A DNA stretch of 46,938 bases from Rhodoglobus sp. (GCA_025464445.1 JAODLY010000025.1:1-46938); one strand, 5' to 3'. Positions 15,710 through 23,851 are shown, counted from the first letter of the stretch. Notes: a model not told the origin generated them from the sequence alone. Numbers and translations are program-made.

Positions 15710-16476
15710 CAGCCGGCCGCCGATGCAATGACGAGGGCTGCGATCTCGGCGGGCGGACCACCGGCACGTGGATACCAGGTGTCGAAGACGCTGTAGGCCA
15801 CGAAACGCTCTGCCGCCGAGAACTTGGGATTGCAACTCGTCATCGTGAGCAACCGATCAGTGGGGGTTGCGGAGGGAAGCTGCGGAACCGCGTCCAGCAC
15901 GCCGACGCCGGTGGGCTGCACATACTCGAGCGAGCGGAAAACGTACCGGTACCAGCCAGCCTCGGTCTCGATGTAGATGCTGTCGCCAACCTGCAGGTCA
16001 GCGATGTTCGAGAAGGGCGCCCCCCAGGTGGTGCGATGTGCCGCAAGCGCGACATTGCCGACCGCGCCGGGCATCTGCGTGCCCGGGTAGTGCCCGACGC
16101 CGACCTGGAGCACGTCCTCCGTGCCGATTCCTTCGGCGATCGGACGCTCGTAATCGGCACCGAAGCGCGGCACGATGAGGTTCGCGAACTGAACGGCGTT
16201 GTCCGGCGCCGCGCCTACCACCGGCTCACCCGGGTCCGGTCGCGTCGCAACCGGGGGAGCGACAGCCTCGCTCTTGCCCCAGGTCTGGCTGAGCGCGCTA
16301 GCCTGCTTGTTCTGCTGCGTGCCGACCAGGAGGTCATTGAGCCAGAGTTGCCAGCCGAGGAAGAGCAGCACGAGCACCCCCGCGGTGATAAACAGCTCCC
16401 CCACGACACCGATCAGGCTGACCCGGGAGCGCTTCCTCGTGCTCCGGCGCTCGACACGTGCATCCTCGACAGCCAT
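15709..16476 (-). CDS. srtE: Class E sortase
   Basis: A 255-residue membrane-anchored cysteine transpeptidase that would attach secreted proteins carrying an LAxTG-like signal to the cell wall. Basic N-terminus (RRSTRKRSR), membrane helix at about 22-46, then the sortase beta-barrel. Catalytic residues: His147 in LAAHRTTWG, Cys215 in TMTSCNPKF and Arg224 in AAERFVAY. The TxTxCNP form and the basic tail are typical of class E. Substrates are not visible nearby; the M23-like lipoprotein at 18983-20284 has no sorting motif. Confidence 0.92.
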   Translation of the reverse strand: MAVEDARVERRSTRKRSRVSLIGVVGELFITAGVLVLLFLGWQLWLNDLLVGTQQNKQASALSQTWGKSEAVAPPVATRPDPGEPVVGAAPDNAVQFANLIVPRFGADYERPIAEGIGTEDVLQVGVGHYPGTQMPGAVGNVALAAHRTTWGAPFSNIADLQVGDSIYIETEAGWYRYVFRSLEYVQPTGVGVLDAVPQLPSATPTDRLLTMTSCNPKFSAAERFVAYSVFDTWYPRAGGPPAEIAALVIASAAG

Positions 16477-16554
16477 GTGCTCGATTCTAGGCCGTCGACG
16501 GCATGGCGATGCTGCGAGAGCACCGGCTCCCGGCGGTCGCTATGTCGATCACGC

Positions 16555-16560
16555 TAGAAT
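16555..16560 (+). promoter_or_regulatory. -10 element of a probable leaderless crgA promoter
   Basis: TAGAAT lies 7 nt before the crgA ATG, so transcription would start at or next to the start codon. No Shine-Dalgarno sequence is present. Confidence 0.5.
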
Positions 16561-16567
16561 CTCCAGC

Positions 16568-16810
16568 ATGGCCCGGACGACAGCACGCACAAAGACCGAC
16601 CGCCCGCAGATCGCTTCGGGCGAGCAGGCGCCGAACCCCGTCTGGTTCAAGCCCGTGATGTTCGGTTTCATGCTGCTCGGCCTGGTCTGGATCATCGTGT
16701 TCTACGTGAGCCAGAACCAGCTGCCTATCCCCCAACTCGGCAGTTGGAACATCCTTATCGGCTTCGGAATCATGTTTGTAGGATTCCTGATGACGACGCG
16801 CTGGCGCTGA
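16568..16810 (+). CDS. crgA: Cell division protein CrgA
   Basis: An 80-residue two-helix membrane protein of the actinobacterial divisome; CrgA helps assemble FtsZ, FtsI and PBP complexes at the septum in mycobacteria and Streptomyces. Layout: polar N-terminus (ARTTARTKTDRPQ), NPVWFKPVMFGFMLLGLVWI, helix 1, a short loop with the conserved PIPQLGSWNI, helix 2, and a basic end MTTRWR. Start chosen at the ATG preceding MARTTARTK; the frame is open upstream without support. Divergent from the sortase gene. Confidence 0.92.
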   Translation: MARTTARTKTDRPQIASGEQAPNPVWFKPVMFGFMLLGLVWIIVFYVSQNQLPIPQLGSWNILIGFGIMFVGFLMTTRWR

Positions 16811-16826
16811 TCCCCGCTCGCACAAA

Positions 16827-16844
16827 AACTACATACGTGTAGTT
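16827..16844. terminator. Short hairpin after crgA
   Basis: AACTACA-TACG-TGTAGTT: 7-bp arms, 4-nt loop, 17 nt after the crgA stop and preceded by AAAA. On the minus strand it is followed by TTTTTGTG, so as a terminator it would fit the rhomboid direction poorly (upstream of nothing) and the crgA direction without a U-tract. It may instead be an operator-like site. Confidence 0.3.
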
Positions 16845-16864
16845 ATACCCACTGTGGAGGAGCC

Positions 16865-16873
16865 TGTGGATAA
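16865..16873 (-). promoter_or_regulatory. Isolated consensus DnaA box
   Basis: TGTGGATAA, the exact reverse complement of TTATCCACA, between crgA and the rhomboid gene and about 13 kb from the candidate origin. A single site with no clustered neighbours; it may be chance or a DnaA-titration or regulatory site. Confidence 0.4.
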
Positions 16874-16890
16874 CCGGCCGCCACTTCCTT

Positions 16891-17724
16891 TCAGAAGGCG
16901 TAAAGCCGCACGAGTGTCAGCACCACGAGTGCGACGAATACCCCGGTAACCGCGAGGATCTGCACGGTTCTCTGGTCGATGCGGCGGGTGCGCAGGTAGA
17001 CAAGCGCGACAACGCCGCCAACGACCAGGCCGCCCACATGGGCCTGCCAGGCGACGTTCACCCCGGGCAAGAAGCCGATCACGAGGTTCAGCCCGATCAC
17101 GATCAGCAGCTGCACACTGTTGCCACCGAGCTTGCGTTGGATCAGGAACAGTGCTGCGAGCAGCCCGAAGATCGCGCCGGATGCCCCGACCACGGCTGTG
17201 CCGGGGGCGAGCAGCAGCACGGCCACCGAGCCGCCGAATCCGCTCAGCAGGTACAGCGCGAGAAACCGAACCCGCCCCACAATGCGCTCCATCATGGGAC
17301 CGATAACGAAGAGCGAATACATGTTGAAGAGGATGTGCAGGAACGACGTGGGCGAGTGCACGAAAAGTGCGGTGACCATGCGCCAGGGCTCGGTGTACGT
17401 GTACGGCGGGTAATAGAGCAGCGCAGACGTGACTGGGCTGTTCGGAAGCAGCTGCAGCACGTAAATGAGTACGCACAGGCCGATGATGGACCACGTTATT
17501 ACCGGCTGGTCCTTCGTCGCTCGAGTCGTGCTCGCGAGCACTGAAGGTCGCCGGGGGCCGCTCGCCCTGCCCTCCTTCACACATTCGGGGCAATGCACCC
17601 CGACGGCGGCCTGGGTCTGGCATTGCGGGCAGACAGTGCGCCCGCAGCGTTGGCAGAGCACGAAACTCTGCCGATCGGGATGCCGGTAGCAATAGTTGGC
17701 CGGATTAGCCGGCGCGCTCGTCAC
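16891..17724 (-). CDS. Rhomboid-family intramembrane serine protease with N-terminal zinc finger
   Basis: A 277-residue protein. The first 55 residues form a B-box-like zinc-binding domain (CYRH, CQRCG, CPQCQ, HCPEC). Six or seven membrane helices follow. The rhomboid active site is present: nucleophile Ser182 in VGASGAIFGLLA and His229 in WQAHVGGLVVG, with the oxyanion H-x3-N in FLHILFNMYSLF. It cleaves membrane proteins within or near the bilayer; substrate unknown. The ATG start is 6 nt after the upstream cyclophilin stop, on the same strand, so the two are likely co-transcribed. Confidence 0.9.
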   Translation of the reverse strand: MTSAPANPANYCYRHPDRQSFVLCQRCGRTVCPQCQTQAAVGVHCPECVKEGRASGPRRPSVLASTTRATKDQPVITWSIIGLCVLIYVLQLLPNSPVTSALLYYPPYTYTEPWRMVTALFVHSPTSFLHILFNMYSLFVIGPMMERIVGRVRFLALYLLSGFGGSVAVLLLAPGTAVVGASGAIFGLLAALFLIQRKLGGNSVQLLIVIGLNLVIGFLPGVNVAWQAHVGGLVVGGVVALVYLRTRRIDQRTVQILAVTGVFVALVVLTLVRLYAF

Positions 17725-17730
17725 CGACTA

Positions 17731-18270
17731 TCAGGCTTCGTCGATCGTGACGCTTTCGATCACGACGTCGGTGAGCGGCTTGTCGCGCGAATCCGTGTCG
17801 ACGGCCTCGATCGCGTCGACGACCTTCTTGGACTCGTCATCGGCCACGACGCCGAAGATGGTGTGCTTGCCCTGGAGCCACGGGGTTGGCACTGTCGTGA
17901 TGAAGAACTGCGAGCCGTTGGTGCCGTGGCCACCCTGGGTGCCGGCGTTCGCCATCGCGAGCACATACGGCTCGGAGAACGTGAGCTCTGGATGGATTTC
18001 GTCATCGAATTGGAAGCCCGGCCCGCCCACGCCCTGGCCGAGCGGGTCTCCACCCTGCAGCATGAAATCCTTGATGATCCGATGGAAGACGACGCCGTCG
18101 TAGAGCTTGTCCTTCGACACCTTGCCCGTGGCCGGGTGCGTCCATTCGATGGTTCCCGAAGCGAGGCCGGTGAAATTGGCGACGGTCTTCGGCGCGTGGT
18201 TGCCGTACAGGTTGAGCTTGATCGTGCCCAGGTTGGTCTTCACTGTGGCAACGGCGGTATGGAGTGACAT
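17731..18270 (-). CDS. Peptidyl-prolyl cis-trans isomerase, cyclophilin type
   Basis: A 179-residue cytoplasmic cyclophilin that speeds proline isomerisation in protein folding. Conserved core: VVFHRIIKDFMLQGGDPLG (catalytic Arg), GTNGSQFFIT and LQGKHTIFGVV. It matches mycobacterial PpiA in length and sequence pattern. There is no signal peptide. First gene before the rhomboid protease on the minus strand. Confidence 0.94.
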   Translation of the reverse strand: MSLHTAVATVKTNLGTIKLNLYGNHAPKTVANFTGLASGTIEWTHPATGKVSKDKLYDGVVFHRIIKDFMLQGGDPLGQGVGGPGFQFDDEIHPELTFSEPYVLAMANAGTQGGHGTNGSQFFITTVPTPWLQGKHTIFGVVADDESKKVVDAIEAVDTDSRDKPLTDVVIESVTIDEA

Positions 18271-18406
18271 GGTGTCAATTCTTGCATAGCGCTTTCGGGC
18301 ATAACCCCGGACGAACCTCGGCCAAAGCGCCCTTTCCCGCCCGTTCCCGTCACCGGGGCGGCGTGACAGTATGGATGTGACGACTCATTCCCCATCGGAG
18401 GTTCCC

Positions 18407-18964
18407 ATGGCTCTATCGCGCAAGCGCAGGAAAGAACTGAACAGGCTCAAGGGGCAGGCCGAAGCTCTCTGGGAAGACCAGAAGGAACTTCTGGATCACG
18501 CTTCCAAGGTTGTCAGGGACGCCAGCCGGCAGGCCGCGCATTTCGCTCGCGAGGAGGTCTCGCCGCGGCTGAGGGAGACCTACCAGGACACGGTGCGTCC
18601 GGCCGTCCGCTCCGGCGTCGGCGGCGCCCGCTCCGCGGCGAACACCGGCCGCGACAATCTCGTGCACAACGTGCTGCCGGCCATGTCGTCCGCACTGGGC
18701 ACCGCCCTCGCCGCCATCGAGGTCGCCAAGAACCAGCAGGTACGGGATGCGATCGGCCGTGCCACGAAGCTCGGTGCCCAGGCGGGAACGCGTATCGGCC
18801 TCGCTAAGCCGAAGTCCTCCGGACCGGGCCGCTACATCCTGATCGGCATCGCGGTTGTGGCCGCGGCAGGGGTTGCTTACGCCGCGTGGCAGACCCTGCG
18901 CTCGGATGACGACCTATGGATCAACGATGAACCCGCTGCTGGGGCGCCCGACGACGAGTCGTAA
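18407..18964 (+). CDS. Conserved hypothetical single-pass membrane protein
   Basis: About 185 residues, not assigned to a named family. The N-terminus is basic and helical (ALSRKRRKELNRLKGQAEAL), followed by long amphipathic helices (residues about 15-130) likely to form a coiled coil, a membrane helix (YILIGIAVVAAAGVAYAAW) and an acidic tail (NDEPAAGAPDDES). The layout recalls YtxH-type stress or envelope proteins. The ATG at 18407 is chosen because GGAGG (18397-18401) sits 5 nt before it; an in-frame ATG at 18371 would add MDVTTHSPSEVP without a ribosome site. Convergent with the M23-like gene. Confidence 0.75.
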   Translation: MALSRKRRKELNRLKGQAEALWEDQKELLDHASKVVRDASRQAAHFAREEVSPRLRETYQDTVRPAVRSGVGGARSAANTGRDNLVHNVLPAMSSALGTALAAIEVAKNQQVRDAIGRATKLGAQAGTRIGLAKPKSSGPGRYILIGIAVVAAAGVAYAAWQTLRSDDDLWINDEPAAGAPDDES

Positions 18965-18966
18965 CC

Positions 18967-18980
18967 GCTGGAACACCAGC
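18967..18980. terminator. Small hairpin between convergent genes
   Basis: GCTGG-AACA-CCAGC, a 5-bp stem, in the 18-nt gap between the two convergent stop codons, followed on the plus strand by TGTTAGTT. It could be a weak bidirectional terminator. Confidence 0.3.
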
Positions 18981-18982
18981 TG

Positions 18983-20284
18983 TTAGTTGCCGGGGCCACC
19001 GTCGCCACCGTCCTGTGGTAGCTGTTCCGGACTTCCGCTATCCGGGGCGGCACCGAAGTTGCCCGTATTGACGCCCGGAAACTGGATGGCGGAAGAGGCG
19101 AGAGCGTAGACATTCTGCTGTCGTTCGGGCTTTGACAGGGAACCGAACACTCCCGCGGAGTCGGTCTGTCCGAGCAGCAGGTACTCATCCCAGGTGAACG
19201 GAATTCCGTCCGAATTGAGTGGTTCGGGCGTGGCCATCAGGTGGAAGTGCAGGTGTGGAGCGGTGCTATTGCCGCTGTTGCCCAGGAGGGCGAGCACCTG
19301 GCCCTTCCTCACGCGGTCGCCCACCTTCACCCTGGGGCTGCCGGGAACGTTGTGCGCGTACAGCGCGTAGATCCCTGAGTCGAGCCGCAGCACGATCTGG
19401 TTACCCGCCAGCTCCTGCAGCGAATATCCCGCAGGGTTGACCCCGATCGGCTGGTCAGGCAGGTCGTCGCTCACCGCAACGACAGTCCCGTCGGCGACGG
19501 CAAGCAACTCTGCGTTATAGCTCGTGTCGGTCGCGATGGTGTGCGCGTCCCCGATGAACAGGTCCCCATTGTCGCCGACCCGGCTGAAGTCGATCGCATA
19601 CCGCTCGGGTGCCACGAGCGTGCCATCCCTGCCCAACACTGTCGCGCGGTGCGCGGTAACCGTGCAGCACGCGTTCAGGGTGAGCCACGCACCGCCAGCG
19701 AGGGGCGGACCGATGCTCGGTACCGGCTGGGTACTCACCGGGAAGCTGGGCAGGTCCTCTGTGATCGTGTCGGGGAAGATCGAAACGTACGGGGGCTGGT
19801 CCGGCTCGGGCGGCGCGAACTCGGCCGTGAGGTGGGCTTGTAGGGCACCAAGCGACTCACCCGGCTTGCTCACACCGTCGACGACGACCAGGGCTGTGGC
19901 GTATGCGGGAATCGTGGTGGTGCGGCCGACGGCGAGATCACCGGCCAGGATCGTGCGGTCAAGGAGGGACGCGCCCGCCAGGTCCGAGACGACTCCGCTG
20001 CTGTTGGCCGCATCGGTAATCAAGACCCGAGTGAGGGTAGCCGCTCTCGGGGAGGTGTTGGTCACGAGCAGCTCGAAAGCGAGGTGCACCTTCCCGTCAC
20101 TGCCCGGCACCGGAGAAGGCGGCGTGATGACGCTTGCCGTGAGGGGGGTGAATGCTCCCGTCGCACCAACCGGTGAGGGCTCGGGCGATGGGGCTTCCTG
20201 CACGGCCGGCACACTGCATCCGGTGGCGAGCAGCGCCACCGCGATGGCCGCCGACAACAACTGAAGCGTGCGCCGTGCTGGCAT
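18983..20284 (-). CDS. M23-like (LytM) peptidase lipoprotein
   Basis: A 433-residue secreted protein. Signal peptide with lipobox LLATGC (Cys23). Residues about 40-250 form a beta-rich region of unknown role; the C-terminal 150 residues form an M23/LytM domain with LLAVADGTVVAV, GKGQ-like RVRKGQVLALLGNSGNS and the zinc motif HLHFHLM. The first zinc motif, normally H-x3-D, appears only as HTIATD (H-x4-D), so catalytic ability is doubtful. The start at 20284 is set by the signal peptide; the frame is open on through tRNA-Ala, which is an artefact. A role in wall hydrolysis or its regulation is inferred. Confidence 0.85.
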   Translation of the reverse strand: MPARRTLQLLSAAIAVALLATGCSVPAVQEAPSPEPSPVGATGAFTPLTASVITPPSPVPGSDGKVHLAFELLVTNTSPRAATLTRVLITDAANSSGVVSDLAGASLLDRTILAGDLAVGRTTTIPAYATALVVVDGVSKPGESLGALQAHLTAEFAPPEPDQPPYVSIFPDTITEDLPSFPVSTQPVPSIGPPLAGGAWLTLNACCTVTAHRATVLGRDGTLVAPERYAIDFSRVGDNGDLFIGDAHTIATDTSYNAELLAVADGTVVAVSDDLPDQPIGVNPAGYSLQELAGNQIVLRLDSGIYALYAHNVPGSPRVKVGDRVRKGQVLALLGNSGNSTAPHLHFHLMATPEPLNSDGIPFTWDEYLLLGQTDSAGVFGSLSKPERQQNVYALASSAIQFPGVNTGNFGAAPDSGSPEQLPQDGGDGGPGN

Positions 20285-20372
20285 GGCGGTCTTGGATGTG
20301 GGCACTGACCAATTAATGCACGCCAGTGTGGGCGCGCGCGTCCCGCCCTTTCGGGGGGCGCGGCGCTGAGCG

Positions 20373-20413
20373 TGGGGCCTGGGGGAATCGACGCCCAGGG
20401 GAATCGACGCCCC
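20373..20413 (-). repeat. Two tandem degenerate copies of the tRNA-Ala 3' end
   Basis: 20373-20395 matches tRNA-Ala 20590-20612 at 19 of 23 positions with an exact offset of 217 bp. A second partial copy, GGGGCGTCGATTCCCCT on the tRNA strand, fills 20397-20413. In both, the GT of the T-arm GGTTCGA has become CG, the same change as in the copy after tRNA-Leu. Confidence 0.6.
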
Positions 20414-20514
20414 ATCCGCACGGCCGTCACATCGCGGCCCTTGGCAATGACGAGGCACCTCGAGAGGCGATGCGCCGGAACCGGCGGACGGGGACCCCGG
20501 GGGTAAGAGACCGA

Positions 20515-20599
20515 CTAGGCTCCACGAACGATAAGAACGCCAGCAATACAAAGAACGCCGCCAGTAGCTGGCGGCGTTCTTATCGTTCGTGGAGCCTAG
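20515..20599. repeat. 27-bp perfect inverted repeat that includes the tRNA-Ala 3' end
   Basis: 20515-20541 is the exact reverse complement of 20573-20599. The right arm contains the last 10 nt of tRNA-Ala (20590-20599) and the outer part of the terminator stem. In read-through RNA the distal arm could pair with the tRNA acceptor strand. Confidence 0.75.
20551..20581 (-). terminator. Rho-independent terminator of tRNA-Ala
   Basis: Perfect 14-bp stem AAGAACGCCGCCAG (20551-20564) with 20568-20581 and a 3-nt loop; on the tRNA strand it runs into TTCTTTGTATT. The stem starts 8 nt after the tRNA 3' end. Confidence 0.8.
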
Positions 20600-20662
20600 G
20601 GGAATCGAACCCCTGACCTCCTGCTTGCAAAGCAGGCGCTCTACCAATTGAGCTAAGGCCCC
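20590..20662 (-). tRNA. tRNA-Ala (anticodon TGC)
   Basis: 73 nt. Acceptor GGGGCCT pairs with AGGCTCC (one G-T pair). D-arm AGCTCAATTGGTAGAGC, anticodon arm CCTGCTTTGCAAGCAGG with TGC, T-arm AGGGGTTCGATTCCCCT, discriminator A. CCA is not encoded. It lies 46 nt after tRNA-Ile on the same strand with a terminator hairpin between them. Confidence 0.97.
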
Positions 20663-20685
20663 GCGCGGCACGGGAAAACATTAAA

Positions 20686-20706
20686 GGAACCCCTTGTGGG
20701 AGTTCC
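20686..20706 (-). terminator. Hairpin after tRNA-Ile
   Basis: GGAACTCCC-ACAA-GGGGTTCC on the minus strand: 8 bp with one bulged base, starting 2 nt after the tRNA-Ile 3' end and followed by TTTAATGTTTT. It may terminate, or act as a processing spacer before tRNA-Ala. Confidence 0.6.
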
Positions 20707-20708
20707 AG

Positions 20709-20782
20709 TGGGGGTACCAGGACTTGAACCTGGGACCTCTTCGTTATCAGCGAAGCGCTCTAACCGCCTGAGCTATACCCCC
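20709..20782 (-). tRNA. tRNA-Ile (anticodon GAT)
   Basis: 74 nt. Acceptor GGGGGTA pairs with TACCCCC, D-arm AGCTCAGGCGGTTAGAGC, anticodon arm CTTCGCTGATAACGAAG with GAT, T-arm CCAGGTTCAAGTCCTGG, discriminator A. CCA is not encoded. The Ile-Ala pair after gyrA is a common actinobacterial arrangement. Confidence 0.97.
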
Positions 20783-20829
20783 TGAGGCAGATACGAGAGT
20801 ATCGCACCCACCGGCAAACCCGTAATCGT

Positions 20830-21237
20830 CTAGTTGTTCGTGAAACCGACGAGCAGTCCACCGGTCAAACGCACGCTGAAGTTGTACAGCATGCTGCCGA
20901 TGGCACCGAGGGCTGTGCCCACCACGACGTTCAGGATGGCGAGGACGAACGCGAACAGCGCAACCTGCGGCAGCGAGAAGTTCTTCGAGATGCTGAACGA
21001 CGGGTCGCCCAGAATGTCCCTCAGTATCTTGTCGAGGCTGCTGAAGATCCCCGTCGAGTTGAGCACTATCCAAACCAGGATCGTCGCGACCACGAGCACG
21101 ATGCCGAGCGAGACCGCCACGAGGAAAGACAGCTTCACCGCCGACCAGAAGTCGACGTACACGAGCTTGAGTCTTACCTGCTTGACGGCGACCTGGCGCT
21201 GCGACTTGCGCTGGAGTTTCTCCGCGACACTACTCAT
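20830..21237 (-). CDS. DUF3566 transmembrane protein
   Basis: A 135-residue actinobacterial membrane protein of unknown function that regularly follows gyrA. Basic N-terminus ([20 protein letters not shown]), then [20 protein letters not shown] and a first helix, a middle loop ([14 protein letters not shown]), and a second hydrophobic segment ([20 protein letters not shown]) ending in [17 protein letters not shown], which is the DUF3566 hallmark. The start overlaps the gyrA stop by 8 nt, so it is translationally coupled. Confidence 0.9.
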   Translation of the reverse strand: MSSVAEKLQRKSQRQVAVKQVRLKLVYVDFWSAVKLSFLVAVSLGIVLVVATILVWIVLNSTGIFSSLDKILRDILGDPSFSISKNFSLPQVALFAFVLAILNVVVGTALGAIGSMLYNFSVRLTGGLLVGFTNN

Positions 21238-23818
21238 CTGCTGATTCGTCCTCTCCAGCGGTCTCTACCGTGTCCGTCTGGTGAGCAGACTCGTCGAGCT
21301 CCTGATTTTCTAAATTACGTTCACTGTTCCTGGCGATCGCGATGATCTTGTCCTCATCGGCGAATCGGGCGAACACCACACCCATGGTGTCACGGCCCTT
21401 GGCGGGCACCTCAGCGACAGACGAGCGTACCACCTTGCCGCTGGCAAGAACCACAAGCACCTCGTCCTCATCATCGACGATGAGAGCACCCGCGAGGTCA
21501 CCGCGGGCCTCCGCCAGTTTGGCCACCTTGATGCCGAGCCCGCCCCTGCCCTGCACGCGATACTGGTCGACAGACGTGCGCTTCGCGTAACCGCCCTCGG
21601 TCACCACGAAGACATACCCGCTGTCGCTGACCACGCTCGCACTCAGCAGCCTGTCCTCTTCGCGGAAATGCATGCCGATGACTCCCGAGGTCGACCGGCC
21701 CATGGGGCGCATCGCGGCATCCGAGGCCGTGAAGCGGATCGACATGCCCTTGCGGGAAACCAGAAGCACGTCGGCGTCCTCCTCGACGAGCATCGCCGAG
21801 ACGAGCTCGTCGCCTTCACGCAGGTTGAGCGCGATGATGCCGCCCGTGCGATTGGTGTCGTACTCGGTGAGCGCCGTCTTCTTGACAAGGCCCCCCAGGG
21901 TGGCGAGCACCAGGTACTTGGCCGCCGCGTAGTCCCTGATGTCGAGGATCTGCGCGATCTCCTCACCCGGTTGCATGGCGAGCAGGTTCGCGACGTGTTG
22001 CCCCTTCGCATCGCGCCCGGCCTCCTGCAGTTCGTAGGTCTTGGCGCGATAGACGCGGCCGGTGTTCGTGAAGAACAGCAGCCAGTGGTGGGTTGTCGTG
22101 ACGAAGAAGTGGTTGACGACGTCATCCGCCCGCAACTGGGCGCCCTTGACGCCCCTGCCGCCGCGGTGCTGGCTGCGGTAGTTGTCGCTGCGGGTGCGCT
22201 TGATGTAGCCACCCCGCGTGACCGTGACCACCATCTCCTCTTCGGGGATGAGGTCTTCGACACTCATGTCGCCGTCGAAGCCGAACATGATCTCGGTGCG
22301 GCGGTCGTCACCGTACTTGGCGATGAGCTCGGTGAGCTCCTCGCTCACGATGTCGCGCTGTCGCTGCGGGCTCGCGAGGATCACCTTGTACTCGGCGATC
22401 TCGGTCTCGATCTCGGCAAGTTCGTCGATGATCTTCTGGCGCTCGAGAGCCGCAAGGCGACGCAGCTGCATGTCGAGGATCGCGCGGGCCTGCAGCTCGT
22501 CGATCGCCAGCAGCTTCATGAGCCCTTCGCGGGCGTCATCCACCGTCGGGGACCTGCGGATGAGGGCGATCACCTCGTCGAGCGCATCGAGCGCCTTCAC
22601 GTAGCCGCGCAGAATGTGTGCGCGCTCCTCGGCCTTGCGCAGCCGGAACTGGGTACGGCGGACTATGACCTCGATCTGGTGCGTCGCCCAGGCCGTGATG
22701 AAGCCGTCGATCGAGAGGGTGCGCGGAATGCCGTCGACGATTGCGAGCATGTTCGCGCCGAAGTTCTCCTGCAGCTGGGTGTGCTTGTACAGGTTGTTGA
22801 GCACGACCTTCGGCACGGCATCGCGCTTGAGCACGATCACGAGCCGCTGTCCGGTCCGGCCGGACGTCTCATCCCGGATATCCGCGATGCCCGCGAGCTT
22901 GCCCTCCTTGACGAGGTCAGCGATCTTGAGCGCGAGATTGTCCGGGTTCACCTGGTACGGCAGCTCCGTGACCACGAGGCAGGTGCGTCCCTGCAGCTCC
23001 TCGACGTTGACGACGGCGCGCATGGTGATCGATCCGCGGCCGGTGCGATAGGCATCCTGGATGCCTTTCAGGCCCAGGATCTGCGCGCCGGTGGGGAAGT
23101 CGGGGCCCTTGATGCGCTGCACGAGCGCCTCGATGAGCTCCTCCTGCGATGCCTCCGGGTTGGCCAGGTGCCACAGGGCTGCCTCGCCGACCTCGCGCAG
23201 GTTGTGCGGCGGGATGTTCGTGGCCATGCCGACGGCGATGCCGACCGAGCCATTGACCAGCAGGTTCGGGAAGCGGCTCGGGAGCACTGTCGGCTCCTGG
23301 GTGCGGCCGTCATAGTTGTCCTGGAAGTCGACGGTGTCTTCCTCGATATCCCTGACCATCTCCATGGCGAGCGGCGCCATCTTGGTCTCGGTGTATCGAT
23401 GGGCTGCCGCGCCATCATTGCCAGGCGATCCGAAGTTGCCCTGGCCGAGCGCCAGTGGGTAACGCAGGCTCCAGGGCTGCACGAGGCGTACGAGCGCGTC
23501 GTACACGGATGAGTCGCCGTGCGGATGGAACTGCCCCAGGACGTCGCCGATGACGCGGGTGCACTTCGAGAATCCCTTATCGGGACGGTAACCACCGTCG
23601 TACATCGCATAGATGACGCGGCGATGCACCGGCTTGAGCCCGTCCCGTATCTCGGGCAGCGCGCGCCCGACGATGACGCTCATCGCGTAGTCGAGGTAGG
23701 AGCGCTGCATCTCCAGCTGCAGGTCGACCTGCGAGATCTTGTCGTGGCGGGTATCGACCACCGCGTTCTCGAAAGTGGGCTCGACAGGGGTGTCGTCCGG
23801 CTCGGTTACGTCTGCCAT
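21230..23818 (-). CDS. gyrA: DNA gyrase subunit A
   Basis: An 862-residue type II topoisomerase subunit that cuts and rejoins DNA to introduce negative supercoils. The catalytic tyrosine is Tyr142 in HRYTETKM. The quinolone region reads [15 protein letters not shown], with Ser and Asp at the positions equivalent to E. coli Ser83 and Asp87, i.e. no resistance change there. GyrA-box-like QGRGGLGIK lies in the C-terminal pinwheel, with another RGGRGVKG blade. The acidic C-terminal tail ends [11 protein letters not shown]. No intein is present. Follows gyrB after an 82-nt gap. Confidence 0.98.
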   Translation of the reverse strand: MADVTEPDDTPVEPTFENAVVDTRHDKISQVDLQLEMQRSYLDYAMSVIVGRALPEIRDGLKPVHRRVIYAMYDGGYRPDKGFSKCTRVIGDVLGQFHPHGDSSVYDALVRLVQPWSLRYPLALGQGNFGSPGNDGAAAHRYTETKMAPLAMEMVRDIEEDTVDFQDNYDGRTQEPTVLPSRFPNLLVNGSVGIAVGMATNIPPHNLREVGEAALWHLANPEASQEELIEALVQRIKGPDFPTGAQILGLKGIQDAYRTGRGSITMRAVVNVEELQGRTCLVVTELPYQVNPDNLALKIADLVKEGKLAGIADIRDETSGRTGQRLVIVLKRDAVPKVVLNNLYKHTQLQENFGANMLAIVDGIPRTLSIDGFITAWATHQIEVIVRRTQFRLRKAEERAHILRGYVKALDALDEVIALIRRSPTVDDAREGLMKLLAIDELQARAILDMQLRRLAALERQKIIDELAEIETEIAEYKVILASPQRQRDIVSEELTELIAKYGDDRRTEIMFGFDGDMSVEDLIPEEEMVVTVTRGGYIKRTRSDNYRSQHRGGRGVKGAQLRADDVVNHFFVTTTHHWLLFFTNTGRVYRAKTYELQEAGRDAKGQHVANLLAMQPGEEIAQILDIRDYAAAKYLVLATLGGLVKKTALTEYDTNRTGGIIALNLREGDELVSAMLVEEDADVLLVSRKGMSIRFTASDAAMRPMGRSTSGVIGMHFREEDRLLSASVVSDSGYVFVVTEGGYAKRTSVDQYRVQGRGGLGIKVAKLAEARGDLAGALIVDDEDEVLVVLASGKVVRSSVAEVPAKGRDTMGVVFARFADEDKIIAIARNSERNLENQELDESAHQTDTVETAGEDESADE

Positions 23819-23851
23819 ATCTTCTCGATCTCTCGGTTTTCGTCTGTGAGT

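Larger units (their letters stand above)
20285..20589. other. Gene-free interval downstream of tRNA-Ala, with nested repeats
   Basis: About 305 nt without a credible gene. It holds two tandem degenerate copies of the tRNA-Ala 3' end (20373-20413), a GC-rich core with GGGGACCCCGGGGGTA (20490-20505), a 27-bp inverted repeat reaching into the tRNA, and the tRNA terminator. The part list and size match the interval after tRNA-Leu at 5626-5841. Confidence 0.7.

Noticed and set aside
18983-20671. 562-codon version of the M23-like gene running through tRNA-Ala
   Set aside because: The extension translates the tRNA gene and its hairpins; the signal peptide and lipobox place the start at 20284.
21668-23512. 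614-codon open frame on the plus strand opposite gyrA
   Set aside because: Antisense shadow of a high-GC gene: gyrA is unmistakable on the other strand and the antisense protein has no recognisable domain.
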